Assembly: GCA_900618425.1 (NCBI GenBank)
Contig: UZAN01039379.1
Coordinates: 62,377 to 126,376 of the forward strand
From: Echinostoma caproni
Lineage: Eukaryota > Platyhelminthes > Trematoda > Plagiorchiida > Echinostomatidae
Direction: 5' to 3'
DNA length: 64,000 nucleotides
Shown: one piece after another, positions 1-11,880 of the stretch
How the letters are laid out: each line of letters opens with the position of its first letter
Position numbering within the stretch: position 1 is the stretch's first letter
Made by a program: the position numbers and the translations under genes
Notes under the pieces: generated by a model
Database searches by the model: none
Told to the model about the DNA's origin: nothing
The model's input: only the letters and a program-made list of their open reading frames with translations

Positions 1-779
1 TACACAATTCGGGAGATTGATTCCACAATTCAGTAGATCTAAATCTATGTGACGATAGTCTTTTCGTTGAGCCTAATAGTTTCACCAATCGAATGTATTT
101 TCATTAGACTAATGTGTAGAATACATGGAATCTCCTTGCTCTCTGATAAATCTAACCCAAATGTGAACTGGAATCCCCAGGTCATAAAGCATTAACAGAA
201 TTAAGTTGTAAAAATTCATGTAAGGAAAGAAAAATGTATTGTGGGACAGCGTTTGAAGAGAGCATGGATTTACCACTGACTTTCAACCTGTTCTGGACAA
301 CATGATCTAAATACCTTGCGGATCCTTGGTCAATCACCCACGGTTGGATCAAATTTGGAAAGCAAATGTATCTATTCACCTAAGGTAGTCATGAATGCAG
401 TGTGTTCACCGGAACTATCGAACATTCCGGAGATCACGGCGGATCTTTCTCTCGTCTGTTGGTATTCAAACATTTTTCATGAAATCAATGTCTCAGGTTG
501 CCAGAGTCACAATGTGCGGAGGAGAACGCATATCATTTGTTCCTTTCTGCAATAGATCAAAATATTTTCACTGGCCAAGCTTTTTACACAAATAAGTCAT
601 AGATATGAAAACATGAATCAATCCAACAGTCCAACAGTGAAGCCTAATATTTATGGAATAAAAATGAGATAACCAAGAGTCAGCATTTGGAACCTTATAT
701 TATCATTAGCTCACAGTGTTTATCATCAACCTTGATGTTTTCAAGCAATAGGCTCACGCAGAAGAGCAGCTTCATTCAA
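1..779. other. Unassigned stretch, window start
   Basis: I see no recognisable gene here. The longest open frames (316-555 and 395-595, plus strand) overlap each other in different frames and have no recognisable domain, so I treat them as chance. Confidence 0.5.
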
Positions 780-2350
780 TGGAGTCCTGGGAAAGATAGA
801 TTAACACTTTAACAGAACTCATAAAGGTCGCTAAGGAAACCGCGCCCATCGGCACATCAACTGCTTAATCATCACCTGTTTGCAGTTGAACAAAAAGATG
901 GGTGTAACAGAGAAAGTTCTCCTGGCGAGAGTTCAAAAGATGTCCAACTATATCATATTGCGAAACCTTTGTGATAAATTAGTGCAAGAGAATAAACGGA
1001 GGTTTTGAGAAACCCTGGCACAAATTCATTTTCAATTCAAAGTTCCAATATAATCATTTATGTTCCATCACAAAAGTGAAATACGGAATACAGGCACAAA
1101 GACATGCACGACGCGTTTCCACTAATACTGCCGAAGCAGCCGAATTCTCAAAGATCCAATTTTGTGAAGTGTTTGCTGCAGGTAATAAAGCCGGACTGCA
1201 GCTTCCATACTTTCTTCCAAATGTCTCATAACCCCAGTTGACTACAGTCACATTAATGTCGTAAACGGTAAACCCCGAACTATTGGCACAGTGTAGGAAT
1301 TCATCTCCGGGTCAAGACAATATCTACCCACAGATTCTGACATCCTTGGGAAATAACATATCTGGAAGAATTACTCATTTATACCAAAGCATGTTCGGCA
1401 AGACGGTGATACTTCAGTCTCGGAAACTAGGTATCATTTCACCTATGTATAAGCGTGGCTGCAAACTACCGTCCAGTTACAATTCTTCCTGGTCTATCAA
1501 AAGTAATGGGATCAATTATTGCTGTTTCTCTGATGGAGTATTGCCCTGGTTCAAAACGAGCAAAACGCTCGCGCACCACATACCTGTTACTTTCATGATA
1601 TGAATGCAGGCGAGGCAGTAATCATAGTCATCGTGGAATCTCCAAAGATTTGTCCAAGGTTAACCACCGTAGACTGCAGCGAAAGCATCATAACTACGGT
1701 GCCCGAGGACTGCTCCTTTACTGGATAGAGGGATTTTCTCGACAACGCACCGCATCGGTTCCAGTAAATGGTTCACTGTCGGTACCGACTCACTGGAGCT
1801 TCACAAGGATTCGTACTTGTACCGTACCTTTTACTAGCATTCAAAAACAGCCTAGAAGCCGTCTTTGAAGGTGAAGCGCTATTACCCGCTGGCGACGACA
1901 AAACAAGGAGAACGTTATAACATCCTGAAGATTAGGAAACTCTACAGGAAACTCTTGATGCAGCTTAGTGATGGCCTATCACGGATGACATCGAATTCAA
2001 CGTTGATAAATGCAAGATTGTATCATTGGGTCACAGGGGTCATTCTCCATACTCATTTGAAAATCAGCCATTACTGCGTGTTCCAAACGAAAAGAATCTG
2101 GGAGATGTTGTTCGTGAGGATCTAGGATGCTTCGCACATTCCGTTAGAGTGACTTCACAGGTCATAGGGCACATTGGATTATTAAAACACGGTTTTGCAT
2201 CAATTGAGGAAGATCTATTCCCACGTTTACTGTCAGAATACATTAGGCCGATCATAGGGTATACTATTAAGTCTTGAATTCCATAAGTGATTCGTGACCA
2301 ACAGGCACAAGAACGCCCATGGAGAACAGCAACCAAAATCATCAAAGGGT
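780..2350 (+). mobile_element. CR1-like LINE fragment, reverse transcriptase, decayed
   Basis: This is a 5'-truncated non-LTR retrotransposon whose ORF2 would encode a reverse transcriptase. Read across several frameshifts, the order of conserved blocks is intact. A linker (CDKLVQENKRRF near 965) comes first, then STNTAEAAEF near 1120, the RT entry motif SPGQDNIYPQIL (1306-1340, family form GPDN), RKLGIISPMYKRGCKLPSSY (about 1423-1482), VNHRRL and LLLYWIEGF (1660-1740), VPVNGSL (1760), and the remains of the catalytic YADD at 1870-1900, here read as LLPAGDDK. The downstream thumb-like block DLGCFAHSVRVTSQVIGHIG to YIRPIIGY (2118-2265) and a final ERPWRTATKIIKG follow. In-frame stops and at least four frame changes show it is dead. 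The element ends where a Penelope-like element of opposite orientation begins. CR1 versus a related jockey-type clade cannot be decided by eye. Confidence 0.8.
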
Positions 2351-3385
2351 TCTTTTTGCCTGATCGCGAGCTTGACAGTTTATTCGCAAACGTTTCATCA
2401 CCAGCCGAGATGACATCATCAGCATTTGTGAATTGGCAGTGTTTTGCTGGTACCCGTTCGTTTGTATGTGTTCTTCTCTACCGACTGTTTTTGTCCCTTG
2501 TTCTCACTGTGTTCGACTAAGTTAGTCGTTGAACTGGTGTGAAGGGGGTGAGGATGAGAGGAGAGGAGGTTGTCCTACCGTCCTGATTGCGGTTTCGGTC
2601 CATTCTCAGGTCACAGTGTGACCTTATTTTTTGTTGCGTCATTCTGTTGCATTGTCTTGTACAGTTCGATGGGCCTCTTTATTGATTGAAGAATGCCAGG
2701 CCTCGAGAAATTCTCTGGCGTGTTTTGACCGGGCTTGGTCGATAATTCTCACTGATTAATAGTAAATTGATGCCCTTCTTGATATTCGTGGAGGGAAATC
2801 AACGATAGTGGATGATGTCTCCTGACTTCCGATTTGTGTTCACGGATCCTTGCTGACAGTTTTCTCCCAATTTGTCCATTATAGTGTTATAGACAGTTCT
2901 TCAGTTTATTTTGTAAATAACGCTGCTCATGTCCTTCTCCGTTGTTCTCTCCTTTGATTTTCAAAGACGTCCCCTTATGAAGGTGATTGGTTTGTGGCCG
3001 ACCTGGATTCCATATACTCTGAGCAGTCTTTCCGTCACTTCCGAAAGGTCCTTGATGTATGGCAGGATTGTTCTTGTTCCCGACTTTTCATGTTTTTTTT
3101 CGTCTTTCTTTCTTTGATTTAGAGCTCTTTTGATGAAGTCGCAGGTGTAGCCATTGCGAGCACTCTATCTGAAGGGTATGTGTTTTCTTTCCTTTTGAAT
3201 GTTTAGTGCTGTAGTGCGTTTGGATTCTTCCAAATAAGGTTCTAATACAGCATCTTTTCTAGGTGCGTGGTTGATTACTCCTAAAGTATGCGTTGCTTTA
3301 CGGTAGACCATTGTCTCCAGTTTTCCCGATGGCGTTCTGAAGATCAAGATAAACAACTGGCATTTTTGGACATTCATTTCAATAA
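2351..3385 (-). mobile_element. Penelope-like element, 3' portion with GIY-YIG endonuclease remains
   Basis: On the minus strand the segment starts with the end of a Penelope-type reverse transcriptase (GKLETMVYRKATHT, positions about 3340-3290; family form is LxTSVYRKxTHT). It continues through a multiply broken region and then shows the C-terminal signature of the Penelope GIY-YIG endonuclease domain, AREFLEAWHSSINKEA (2673-2722). The 3' end carries the block GTGATGAAACGTTTGC (2386-2401), which recurs in the PLE fragment at 27470-27485. The RT core is missing, so the copy is 5'-truncated. Many stops make it nonfunctional. PLEs move by target-primed reverse transcription with the GIY-YIG nuclease nicking the target. 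Confidence 0.75.
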
Positions 3386-6300
3386 CACCAAATAGGAGGG
3401 AGACATGACCCTTGTATATGAAAAACTACAACAACCTATTGACACGTGTAGTACATAACTAATACTATTCAGGAATGGTCATTTCAGGGCGCATCGATTT
3501 AAACGTTTGCTCTCAAAGACAGGTGTCACTGTTTCAGTCTTCGGGTTTGTAATACCTGAAACTTTCTTCCTCTTCAAGTAGTGCTCCAACCATCGGTTCA
3601 TTCAAGTCGCGGTTCGATGAAGCGCTCAAACAATCAGCTGTTCAGCGCCCGTGAGTGAACCGAATGATATGGCACTTAATTGTACTCTCAATCAAACCCT
3701 GTGTGTATAGATCTGATGGGATTCAAAAGGGAGCAGCTTTGTAACTTACTAACAAACATATATCTTCTAACTATACGGCAAACTATTGAGCACGCATTCT
3801 GGTTATCAAATAACAGGTTTACAGGAAATATCTTTAACCTTTCAATGCTTAACCATTATTCTAGTTTTTGGAATAATATTTAGGCATCAAACCTACATAA
3901 ATCATAACTGTAACAAAACCTCCTTATCATTCTCAGCAGCCCGGGAATCTGAAACACCTTTTCGTTAAAAGAAGTGATAATTTTCTTTTTACGTTGTCTA
4001 CTTCAGTGTCACCAAAGGAACAGGATCGCGTAAAAATAAACATAATCCTTGGTTTCACAGCTCTCGTTAATCTAATCCTCTCGGTTGCACTGACCGGAAA
4101 TCAGGCGTAGAAGAGGACAAACAGCGATGCGGAACGGTCTTTGAATAGCTCCAAGGAAGTTCATTTCCACCCGAATGCTATTTAATTCGCAATAGTGCAA
4201 CTGTTGTGCACCTCACAAATCCGTTTTTATGCTAATGAAAGCCTTCGTGGGCTGGACAGGGTGGACGGGGATGGTCAACAGAACATGTTCAATTAGTATA
4301 TGAGATTGCACATTGGTTGTTGCGATCACTCACTCACTCACGCACACACGCACGCACGCACGTCCGGGTAACGTATGAACCGCAAATATGCAGGTGCATA
4401 ACGAAATGAATTTCACTCTCATCNCATCTAACCTTAACTCTGCTTCTATATTCTTCTTCCGTTTCAAATACGTGCTGTCGGAGAGGAGGCTATCTGGGTT
4501 AGGTTTAGGTGGCAGTCGTGGGGGTGGGATGGGCAATGACATTCGATCCATCGGTGCGTGTGTTTGTGTGTTTCATTCCTCGAGCAGCTCATACCATCTA
4601 TATAGTATGTGGATATTATGAAAGCTCCGCAGAAATGTGTTAGAGGGATATCGGCACATCTTAGACACACACACACAGACACATTCCGTGTTTTCCAGTC
4701 GTGTCCCGGCACATATACGCACCGGCATGCATAAATTACCGAGGGCTTTTCTTTTCCAGCTTCATTCGAGCATTCATACAAACGGTGGTTTCTTGAACCA
4801 AGTGGGTTTCGAGAGCACTGGTTTCCCTAATTTGGACCGCAGGTATGAAAAATCGGTCAGCTAATGAGAGTATCTACCGCCTGATGATGGTGGTATCATA
4901 CGCGGCTGATCATGATGCTGATGATGACGTCGATGAAGTCGAACGCGTTTTGTTTCTCATATGTTCTGCAATACTTGCCACACCTCAATGTGCAATGATG
5001 ACAACGGAAGAACAGGCAATAGGGAGAAACAAGTCCAAAAGGCGATCGGATTTCAAGCGGGGGGCCGGGCAATTCTCATACAGAAGGATCCCTTGAATTG
5101 ACCAAAGTCAATGGTTTCAGTTTAATTTGCTATCTGCCAGGGAAACAAATGGTCGGGGCTTTGAAATCACTTGAATGTAATCAATAGTGAACCAGTATAT
5201 CAAATCACTTTGAAAAATAAGTGTATCCAAATGATAAATGGACGCGAAATAGTGTGGCATTAGTGAACAAGGAGAGAACAAACGTCATCACTGGGAATGG
5301 CGAGTTATACGCTCATCGCGGAATCATAAACAAAGTGCATAGTTTCCGTCCGTACAGTTAACTCTTTCAAACAGATAATTAAACAAAGCGGTACGATCAA
5401 ACCACACACTTCTGGAAAAAGGCATCAGCTTCAACGACATCACTTTGAACAGGTAGATTTCATTACGTTAGTTACCAGTAGCTGAACAATGTCTTTTGAG
5501 TCACACTGAAATAAGTTGCATGAGTCAAAACACCATAGAAGGACTTATCGATCACGTAAACAACCCTCCAACTGTCTTCAATTCAACTTACATCTTTAAG
5601 CAATGTCTTAATTATCTTGAAGAAATAAAATACCTCATTCTGAGAAACATCAATCACATTGTGAAATGTCAGTCCTGGAGCTCGGAATCACACTAAAGCC
5701 TACTTGGCAAATAGAATGGTTGGTTCGTCTGTAATCGGCAGTGGTTCTCCTAAGTGGCGGTTTTGACCTAATCAAACACACAGAACAAAGCATGTTATCC
5801 AAATGTTTGTCACATCATAATGAGCTCCGGAAATAGTCCCATCCGTCTAGTTACACTTGATGAGCTTTATCACTTCCATTTCTAATTACGCGCTTGCTTA
5901 TAAACAAACGATTGTGGTAAGTTTTACACTGTACGTCTTTTTACGAATCCGTGATTGGCAGAAACCAATGCCTTGTTTTATTTCTGCACAGCAGTGAGCA
6001 GTCATCTCGAAACAGTTCTTAGAGCATTCTTCCGAAATGCCATGAGCTCATGAGGAGGAGGTTGAACGCTGACAACAATTACAAACAACCGCCTGATCTT
6101 ATCCCCTAAGTGGATGGATGATGTGATGTGAGGCTAGGTTCGGCTGATACACGGGGTGGACAGTATTGACCTTGATTTTATGCTCCACGTAATAACATTC
6201 CATCACGTAACTGAACATCAGTGAACTTATGTCAACGTTATCGATCGGGGACTACTACGTTTCAAAGAAAATTCACAACATCGGCACTGAGACAATGAGC

Positions 6301-7560
6301 AGATTTGGACATCGTTAGCAGAGTTCAGTGAATCGTACATCAAAGAGGAGCATTCAGTCCCATGTACCGTGAACCATTCCCCTAAAAGGACATCCCGTCT
6401 GTGTTACACAGTTGAAACGAAGCCATAGGCACAGTTGAGAGCAGTGATCAACTACCCTCTGTGGCCACAGAAGGGACCAACGGGAAGTCCATTGTAACAC
6501 TACCTCTTAAGTGGCAGTTGAAAGATAAAACCTTTTTAGTGACGTACTGCACGTTCTGCAAATGGTTATAACCACTCAACGATGAGATGCGATGTGAAGG
6601 TAGCCAGATTCTTCTCATTCCCACAAATGAAGTTACAGGAGAGCCAATAGGACAAAGCGCAGCCGCCAGTTTTGCTCCAGAATACGGCGAGGTTAGTCAA
6701 CCACGGAATAAAACACCTTTCATTTTTGAAAGAAATGTGTTCTCTTGTTGATACCCGAGGAATCGTGTTCACATCACACAAAATGAATTTCATTGATTAT
6801 CGATCTTCACCAGAATGGTTGTGAAATTTCTTAAAGATCAATATAGATGCACGAGAACGTTAATAAACAAATTGGACTAGCACATTCTGCGAGTTTGACG
6901 TATTGTGTACTCATTTTATTTGAAAGATAAAATTTGATCTGAAAGGCAATGGTGAATAATAGCCACAGTTTTGAACAATTCATATCTACTCGTATTGAGT
7001 GATTGGCAAAACAAAGAACGCAATTCAAATCGCCTGTGAAAAGGTTTACTTTTTCCATTGTTCAAAATTGTGATCAACTGTTTGGTTAAACGTTCTTTTG
7101 ATCTGCGCATGAGAGATCTGGTGTGAGTTGGACACGATTCTCCACTGACACCATTACCGTATTCCGCCAGATGAACACAACTTCAGTACTTGTAATTTCA
7201 TTTACTGGCAATGGATCAGTTATCAGTTTTGCCAGGTGGAGGAGGAACAGAGAAATGCACGATTGGATAGATGACATTTGAACGATCGGTCGATTGCACT
7301 GAACATCTAAGCAATGGGAGTAGCTGATAATGTGAATGAAAACAAATTTTCACTGATAAAACTTTNAGCCTGGATAATGACATTTGAAAATGGAACAGAT
7401 AATCAATATTTACAGAACTGAGTACTCGAAACATTAGTGCGCTCACAGTGAAGTTCAAAGGGGATTGTGCACCGTGGGTAAACATTTAAACTGTTTAGTG
7501 CAGCTGACACGAACTTCGAATAAATGTTAATGTTTTAAAAATGTATATATATACCTCATT
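3386..7560. other. Unassigned stretch with microsatellites
   Basis: No gene or element recognised. The interval holds CA/CACG simple repeats near 4325-4362 and 4660-4682. It also holds an ATG-started 83-codon frame (4845-5096) whose acidic run DHDADDDVDEVE comes from a GAT-rich tract, and short unremarkable frames at 3680-3968 and 5496-5696. Single undetermined bases lie at 4424 and 7366. Confidence 0.5.
4325..4362. repeat. Simple repeat, CACT then CACG/CA
   Basis: A short run of CACT units passes into CACG and CA units. It accounts for the low-complexity frames on both strands nearby. Confidence 0.8.
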
Positions 7561-7561
7561 T

Positions 7562-8065
7562 TGTATCCGAGCCAACGAATCCTATTGAACTGAATTCGAT
7601 ATGATAGCGAGCTCGTGATTTTATGTAGTACCAATTATTTGACGACTTACTTCTAGAATACCAACCCACTCATTGCATCCCACCTGGACCAGACTACGTA
7701 AACATTCATTGTCGAAAACTGCTAGACGATGACTGTCTTCTATCCGCCAATTGGAGCACTTTTAACCATAAAGGAAAGATGACCGTACAGCGGTGCAGTA
7801 TATGTAACTTTTCACCTTAGTTGAGACATCACATCGTCGCCAAAAGTGTTTGAGTTCTGTGTACGCTCCTCTAACCTTGAAATCCTGCTTATTGTTCTCC
7901 CTGAAAGGTGTCAGACGTCAAATTATGACGGTTGACGGTAATTATTGGGATCAAACTTATTCCACGGTGATTTGTGCAGCCGTTGCATGATTCCCTCTTA
8001 AAAATTGGAACGATCAGTGATTCGCTCCATGATGATGAACTGCGCTCTCGTGGCCAGATGTTACA
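7562..8065 (-). mobile_element. RTE-like LINE fragment, internally deleted
   Basis: The plus-strand DNA at 7562-7880 is clearly similar to 17112-17430, the 3' coding part of the RTE element further on. Both show the run from GCGAG through CCAACCCNCNCA and CCNGACTANGTAA to CTATCCGCCAAT or CTACCCGCCAAT in the same order. The minus strand at about 7905-8060 then encodes SSSWSESLIVPIFKRESCN and NHRGISLIPII, the early RT fingers motif of RTE reverse transcriptases. The RT core between these two segments (about 1 kb in an intact element) is absent, so this copy has an internal deletion and is truncated at both ends. Confidence 0.75.
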
Positions 8066-8139
8066 TATCAAATAAGTAATGGATTCGACGAGGTCAACGG
8101 AACGGGTATACTATCCCCAATGTCTTTTCTTACTCCACT

Positions 8140-8724
8140 TTGCCGAACGGCGTGCTCTTTGCCTTGTTTCATCGGAGCACTAAAAGAGAAAGTGTTGCCG
8201 TAAACGGACGACCCGTGTTCATCACTCCGGGTTCCGAAAGAGACTGTCATCTCGTCAATTGTCAACTTACATGGCGAGATTCGGTTACCTCAAAGAGAGG
8301 AGAGATGCACACTGAATGTGTTGTCTCTCATCTTAGTTGTTCTGCCGATTTCAGCCTGATTCAAAGTATAAGATTGCTGCTATTGATATTATGTGTTCAC
8401 CGTGGTGTTCCATCTTTTTTGATCAATTTAAAATTTACTCATTGTTTATCTCATTGGTATCCGCCAGGTCATATCATACCAAAATTCACCAATCTAGACA
8501 TCGATCAATCAATTGTGCAGTTTCTCCATGGTAACATAATTTTTTCTCACCTGTTTTCTTTTCACATTCGCGGTGTTGGACGGGTTGGAATAAGTAACTA
8601 CGCTGATCATGTTTCTACTCTATCAGAATCCAACTTAAATCGTTTGTTTACGCACTTCCGATTAAAGTTATCCTCTGTCCTTCACCGATTTTTCTACTCA
8701 TATGCATCACCCGAGCCAGCCTAA
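8140..8724 (+). CDS. Unassigned 194-codon open frame
   Basis: This is the longest stop-free frame of the window apart from those created by the gap. It begins at a TTG; the first ATG codons lie inside it. It is rich in Leu, Ser, Ile and His, with a hydrophobic stretch (IRLLLLILCVHRGVPSFLI, about residues 77-95). A later string NYADHVSTLS (about residue 155) faintly recalls an RT catalytic box, but without the neighbouring RT motifs I do not accept that. It directly follows the RTE fragment. An overlapping minus-strand frame covers 8068-8265. A frame of this length could arise by chance once in a window this size, and no family is recognised. Confidence 0.2.
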   Translation: MPNGVLFALFHRSTKRESVAVNGRPVFITPGSERDCHLVNCQLTWRDSVTSKRGEMHTECVVSHLSCSADFSLIQSIRLLLLILCVHRGVPSFLINLKFTHCLSHWYPPGHIIPKFTNLDIDQSIVQFLHGNIIFSHLFSFHIRGVGRVGISNYADHVSTLSESNLNRLFTHFRLKLSSVLHRFFYSYASPEPA

Positions 8725-8725
8725 T

Positions 8726-10815
8726 CCTGTGACTGTCTGTTCTATATCATATGACATGTGTATACGTCTACGATGAAACATAGCTGCCTAACGATACGCG
8801 TCAGAGACACGCCGCTTCTCATTCCCGTTTTTTCATCCACCTCAGTTTCATGGTCTGTAATAACATTATGAGATCGATTCATATCATGCACAGTCTGCAA
8901 ATGTTACATATATTTCCGTTTCCTATCTAGACTGACATCTGTCAAGGGTCACTTGCAAATGGTTGTAAACTCACACAGTATTCACACTGATTTTTGTTAG
9001 ATTTCTTTTTCGTTTACGACGCAAAGAGATGTATTCAGGAAATTTCACGCTTACCAGGACACATTTAGTGTCCAACTAACTAAAACCGCGTTAAGTGTTC
9101 GTTCTAAAATATTACTTGAAACCACAAAAACCCCAAATTACAAAAAGTAATATTTAATTTCTCAGGTATTCGTCACTGATACAAATTATTACATATTAAA
9201 ACTGCTGTCTACCGCTTATATTTTATTTTCCCATTTGTCCAGTGATTTCCATGCGTTGAGCTTGATATTTCACGAGTTCTCTTTTTTCACTTTCAATACT
9301 TTCTTTTCATTGTAGTGCTAATTGGTGATGAAATGCCTTGAATTTTGATCAGTAAACACATGGAACGCGTATCACTGGGCTCGAACTAACAACCAATTTA
9401 TCGATTCCCACAAATTGGACGCTGCATGACAAATGAGGTAAGTTTGCATACCATATCTTTATTCTGGATGGAGTTTATGTTCCACTAGGGCATAGTAACA
9501 CGTATTTCGCATCGCCAGCCGATCAATTTAAACATGGAGAAGCATTTCATTTGACAAATAGAAAGATAATCTAAAGGACCTATCCATTGGGTGTCTGTTT
9601 GTTAGGCATGAATTATTTAATTATGAATTAATTCACATCGTCCAATCTGAACTGTTTAATGGCCAAATCTAACGTGAATATTCCGTTCTGACGCAGGGCA
9701 ACGATAAACAAGAGTGATTTGCGGAATCAGATGACCATCTACACGAAAGCTTCTTTATTTTCAAGAAAATCAACAGCTGGGAGCATGTCGATTGGTTTTG
9801 CTGTTCAGCGTTTGAATGGTGAGCATCTTGCCATTTGTTCGACAAGTTTCTTATCTACTTACTAGATATGAAATGTTACGGTTACTTTTTAGGACCAAGA
9901 CCGTGGTCACCTGGGGAGTGTCCGAGGAAATTAAAAAAATAGGGAAACCAGGTATCATTGGCAGGATTCCCGCAAATGATCCCCGCTTATGCGGTTAATG
10001 CTCCGTAGTCCGTTGGCGCTCACCTCTAGAACAGCTGAAACAGAGTACTTTCGCTGGGCTTCAACTGTTGATGGATTCTCCTTTCAACGCAAACATATGG
10101 CGTGAAAGGTTTGACAGACTCACCATGCTTGTAGCTGAAGTATATTTATTTATATAAATTACGCTGAATTATAATTATTTTTGTAGTGAAGAATGATTTT
10201 ATTTTATAAGTGACAAACTGCATAAGATGTAAAAAAGCCCTTTGTTCGGTTCGTGAATGGGTGAAACAACAATTTTTTGTAAGGAACATTTTACAGTTCA
10301 TTTCACCGTTTTTGTCCTGAAATAATTGGGACACTGGTTCCCTGCAATTAGAGATTGTCACATGAGAACATTAAAGCCCCGTGTATCTCTGTAGGGTGTG
10401 ATTATTTTCGGTTGACTGTGTGTCACCGTGTTCATTTATCCCGGTAGATTCAGAGTAGTACAAGCGGGCACTGAACCGCTGTAGATTTGGACAAAGGGCA
10501 TAGATTTTGTACTGTCTTTCCAACAGTCGTCCGATTTTGCGAGAGTCAAATTATGAGGTCAAACGTGATGTCGAATGAAAGAGACGGTCGTACGTAAGAC
10601 GTTGATCAAGGGTCATAATATTAGTGATTATAACCTTTTATATGATTACTTTTATCAGCCGATCGAAGGCAAATTGTGAGGGTGAAACCACGACATGCAT
10701 ATGCCTAAAAGCGAGCGAGAACCGGTACAAAACGTGATTCGATCGACAAGGATTTATATTCACTACTTCGACTATTTTATCACCCTAAGACAGAAGGTAG
10801 ATTCAAAGACCATCA
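8726..10815. other. Unassigned stretch
   Basis: AT-rich DNA with only short frames. No transposon motif, tRNA or domain recognised. Confidence 0.5.
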
Positions 10816-10821
10816 GCAAAT

Positions 10822-10944
10822 TTATACCTTTTGCAATTCCAGTTGTCCGAATAACATTTCAAGATATGTGGTAATCATTTCAAGATGTCCGTGAATTCTT
10901 TCAAGTTTTCCGAGTATGATTTCAAGCTGTCTCATTGACCTCAT
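10822..10944 (-). repeat. 21-bp tandem repeat encoding leucine heptads on the minus strand
   Basis: The plus strand has TTTCAAG at 10857, 10878, 10899 and 10920, spaced exactly 21 bases, with a weaker fifth unit at 10836 (ATTCCAG). Because 21 bases equal seven codons, the minus strand reads an uninterrupted ATG-to-stop frame of 40 codons. In it the pair Leu-Glu recurs every seventh residue (LEIILGK, LERIHGH, LEMITTY, LEMLFGQ, LELQKV), as in a coiled-coil heptad pattern. The plus-strand frames contain stops. It could be a fragment of a coiled-coil ORF, perhaps from a retroelement, or a coincidental minisatellite. The flanking GIY-YIG fragment lies on the opposite strand, so they are probably not one gene. 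Confidence 0.6.
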
Positions 10945-10974
10945 AGACACAAATAAGCCTCCCAGCAGGTGGAA

Positions 10975-11345
10975 CGAATAACTAGGATACGTCCCCCCGG
11001 AAAAGAACGTATGCCTCTATAATTTAATCTACCATTTTCACTGTAGATGCGAAGCCACCTACGTGGGCAGAACAGGGCAAAAATTACGCAATCGAGTGAT
11101 GAAACTTATTGCAACTTAGGTCCAAAATCAGATGACTCAATCGAGGTCAAGTTCGCAACATGAAAACAACAGTTCAAGGTACTGGATCACGTCCCTAACC
11201 TTGCTCGAAATCCCACCACGACGCAACACCAAATCGACCGAGGCACAGCGTTTCGGATTGTCTACAAATCTCTAGTCACAAGATTGCCAAGGATTGCTGA
11301 AGCGATTGAAATTAGTCAATGGAAGTGTCCGTTGAATCAATAAAC
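10975..11345 (+). mobile_element. Orphan GIY-YIG endonuclease fragment (PLE type)
   Basis: Read through frameshifts, the plus strand gives a YHFHC strand followed by CRCEATYVGRTGQKLRNRV (about 11040-11097), the GIY-YIG core with the TYVGRT box and the conserved second-helix arginine. After further breaks, IAEAIEISQWKCPLNQ near 11292-11340 fits the C-terminal AEAIxI block of these nucleases. No reverse transcriptase is recognisable upstream, so this is a truncated remnant. Confidence 0.65.
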
Positions 11346-11880
11346 AGGAACGTTATGTTAGCTTGTTCTTATCCTAGTGACATGGTCCTTTCACCTATCC
11401 TCCCATTTTAGGTTTGTCTGTTTTAATGCATTTTACTTTACTTTTCCACCATGCTAAATCCCTATCTGAACGTTACATTATTCGCAGTATGCACCCTGTT
11501 TAAATGCAGCGAAATCACCTTGGGTATAAGGTGTCTTTACTTTTCAAATTAATTTGGGGAAATGGCATCTGTCTGAATATAAACGCTGATATAAATCCCT
11601 TTTTCATACAAAGCACAGTATACTTATAAGTTGGTGTAAAGTCTTCTTGGTCAATTTGGTATTCTTTCTATTCACATCAAATAGTAATTGGTGGCAAGAA
11701 GTTGATATGCGCAATCGTAATATGGTTTACTCACAGCTTGTCCTTAATCCGATTCGCGACCAAACTGGAACCAAATGGTTTCTCTTGTTTTGAGCATATG
11801 ATAATTGATTGGTCTTTATCAATTACACACTCGGAAGAAAGGAGAAAACGAATGTCTCTTTTTAGTAATGTATTATCGCG
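11346..11880. other. Unassigned stretch
   Basis: Nothing recognised. The 105-codon plus frame (11702-12019) and the 132-codon minus frame (11731-12129) mostly read through the SINE described next and are not genes. Confidence 0.5.

Noticed and set aside
4845..5096. ATG-started 83-codon frame with an acidic run
   Set aside because: The acidic run comes from a GAT-rich low-complexity tract; no family, splice or poly(A) support.
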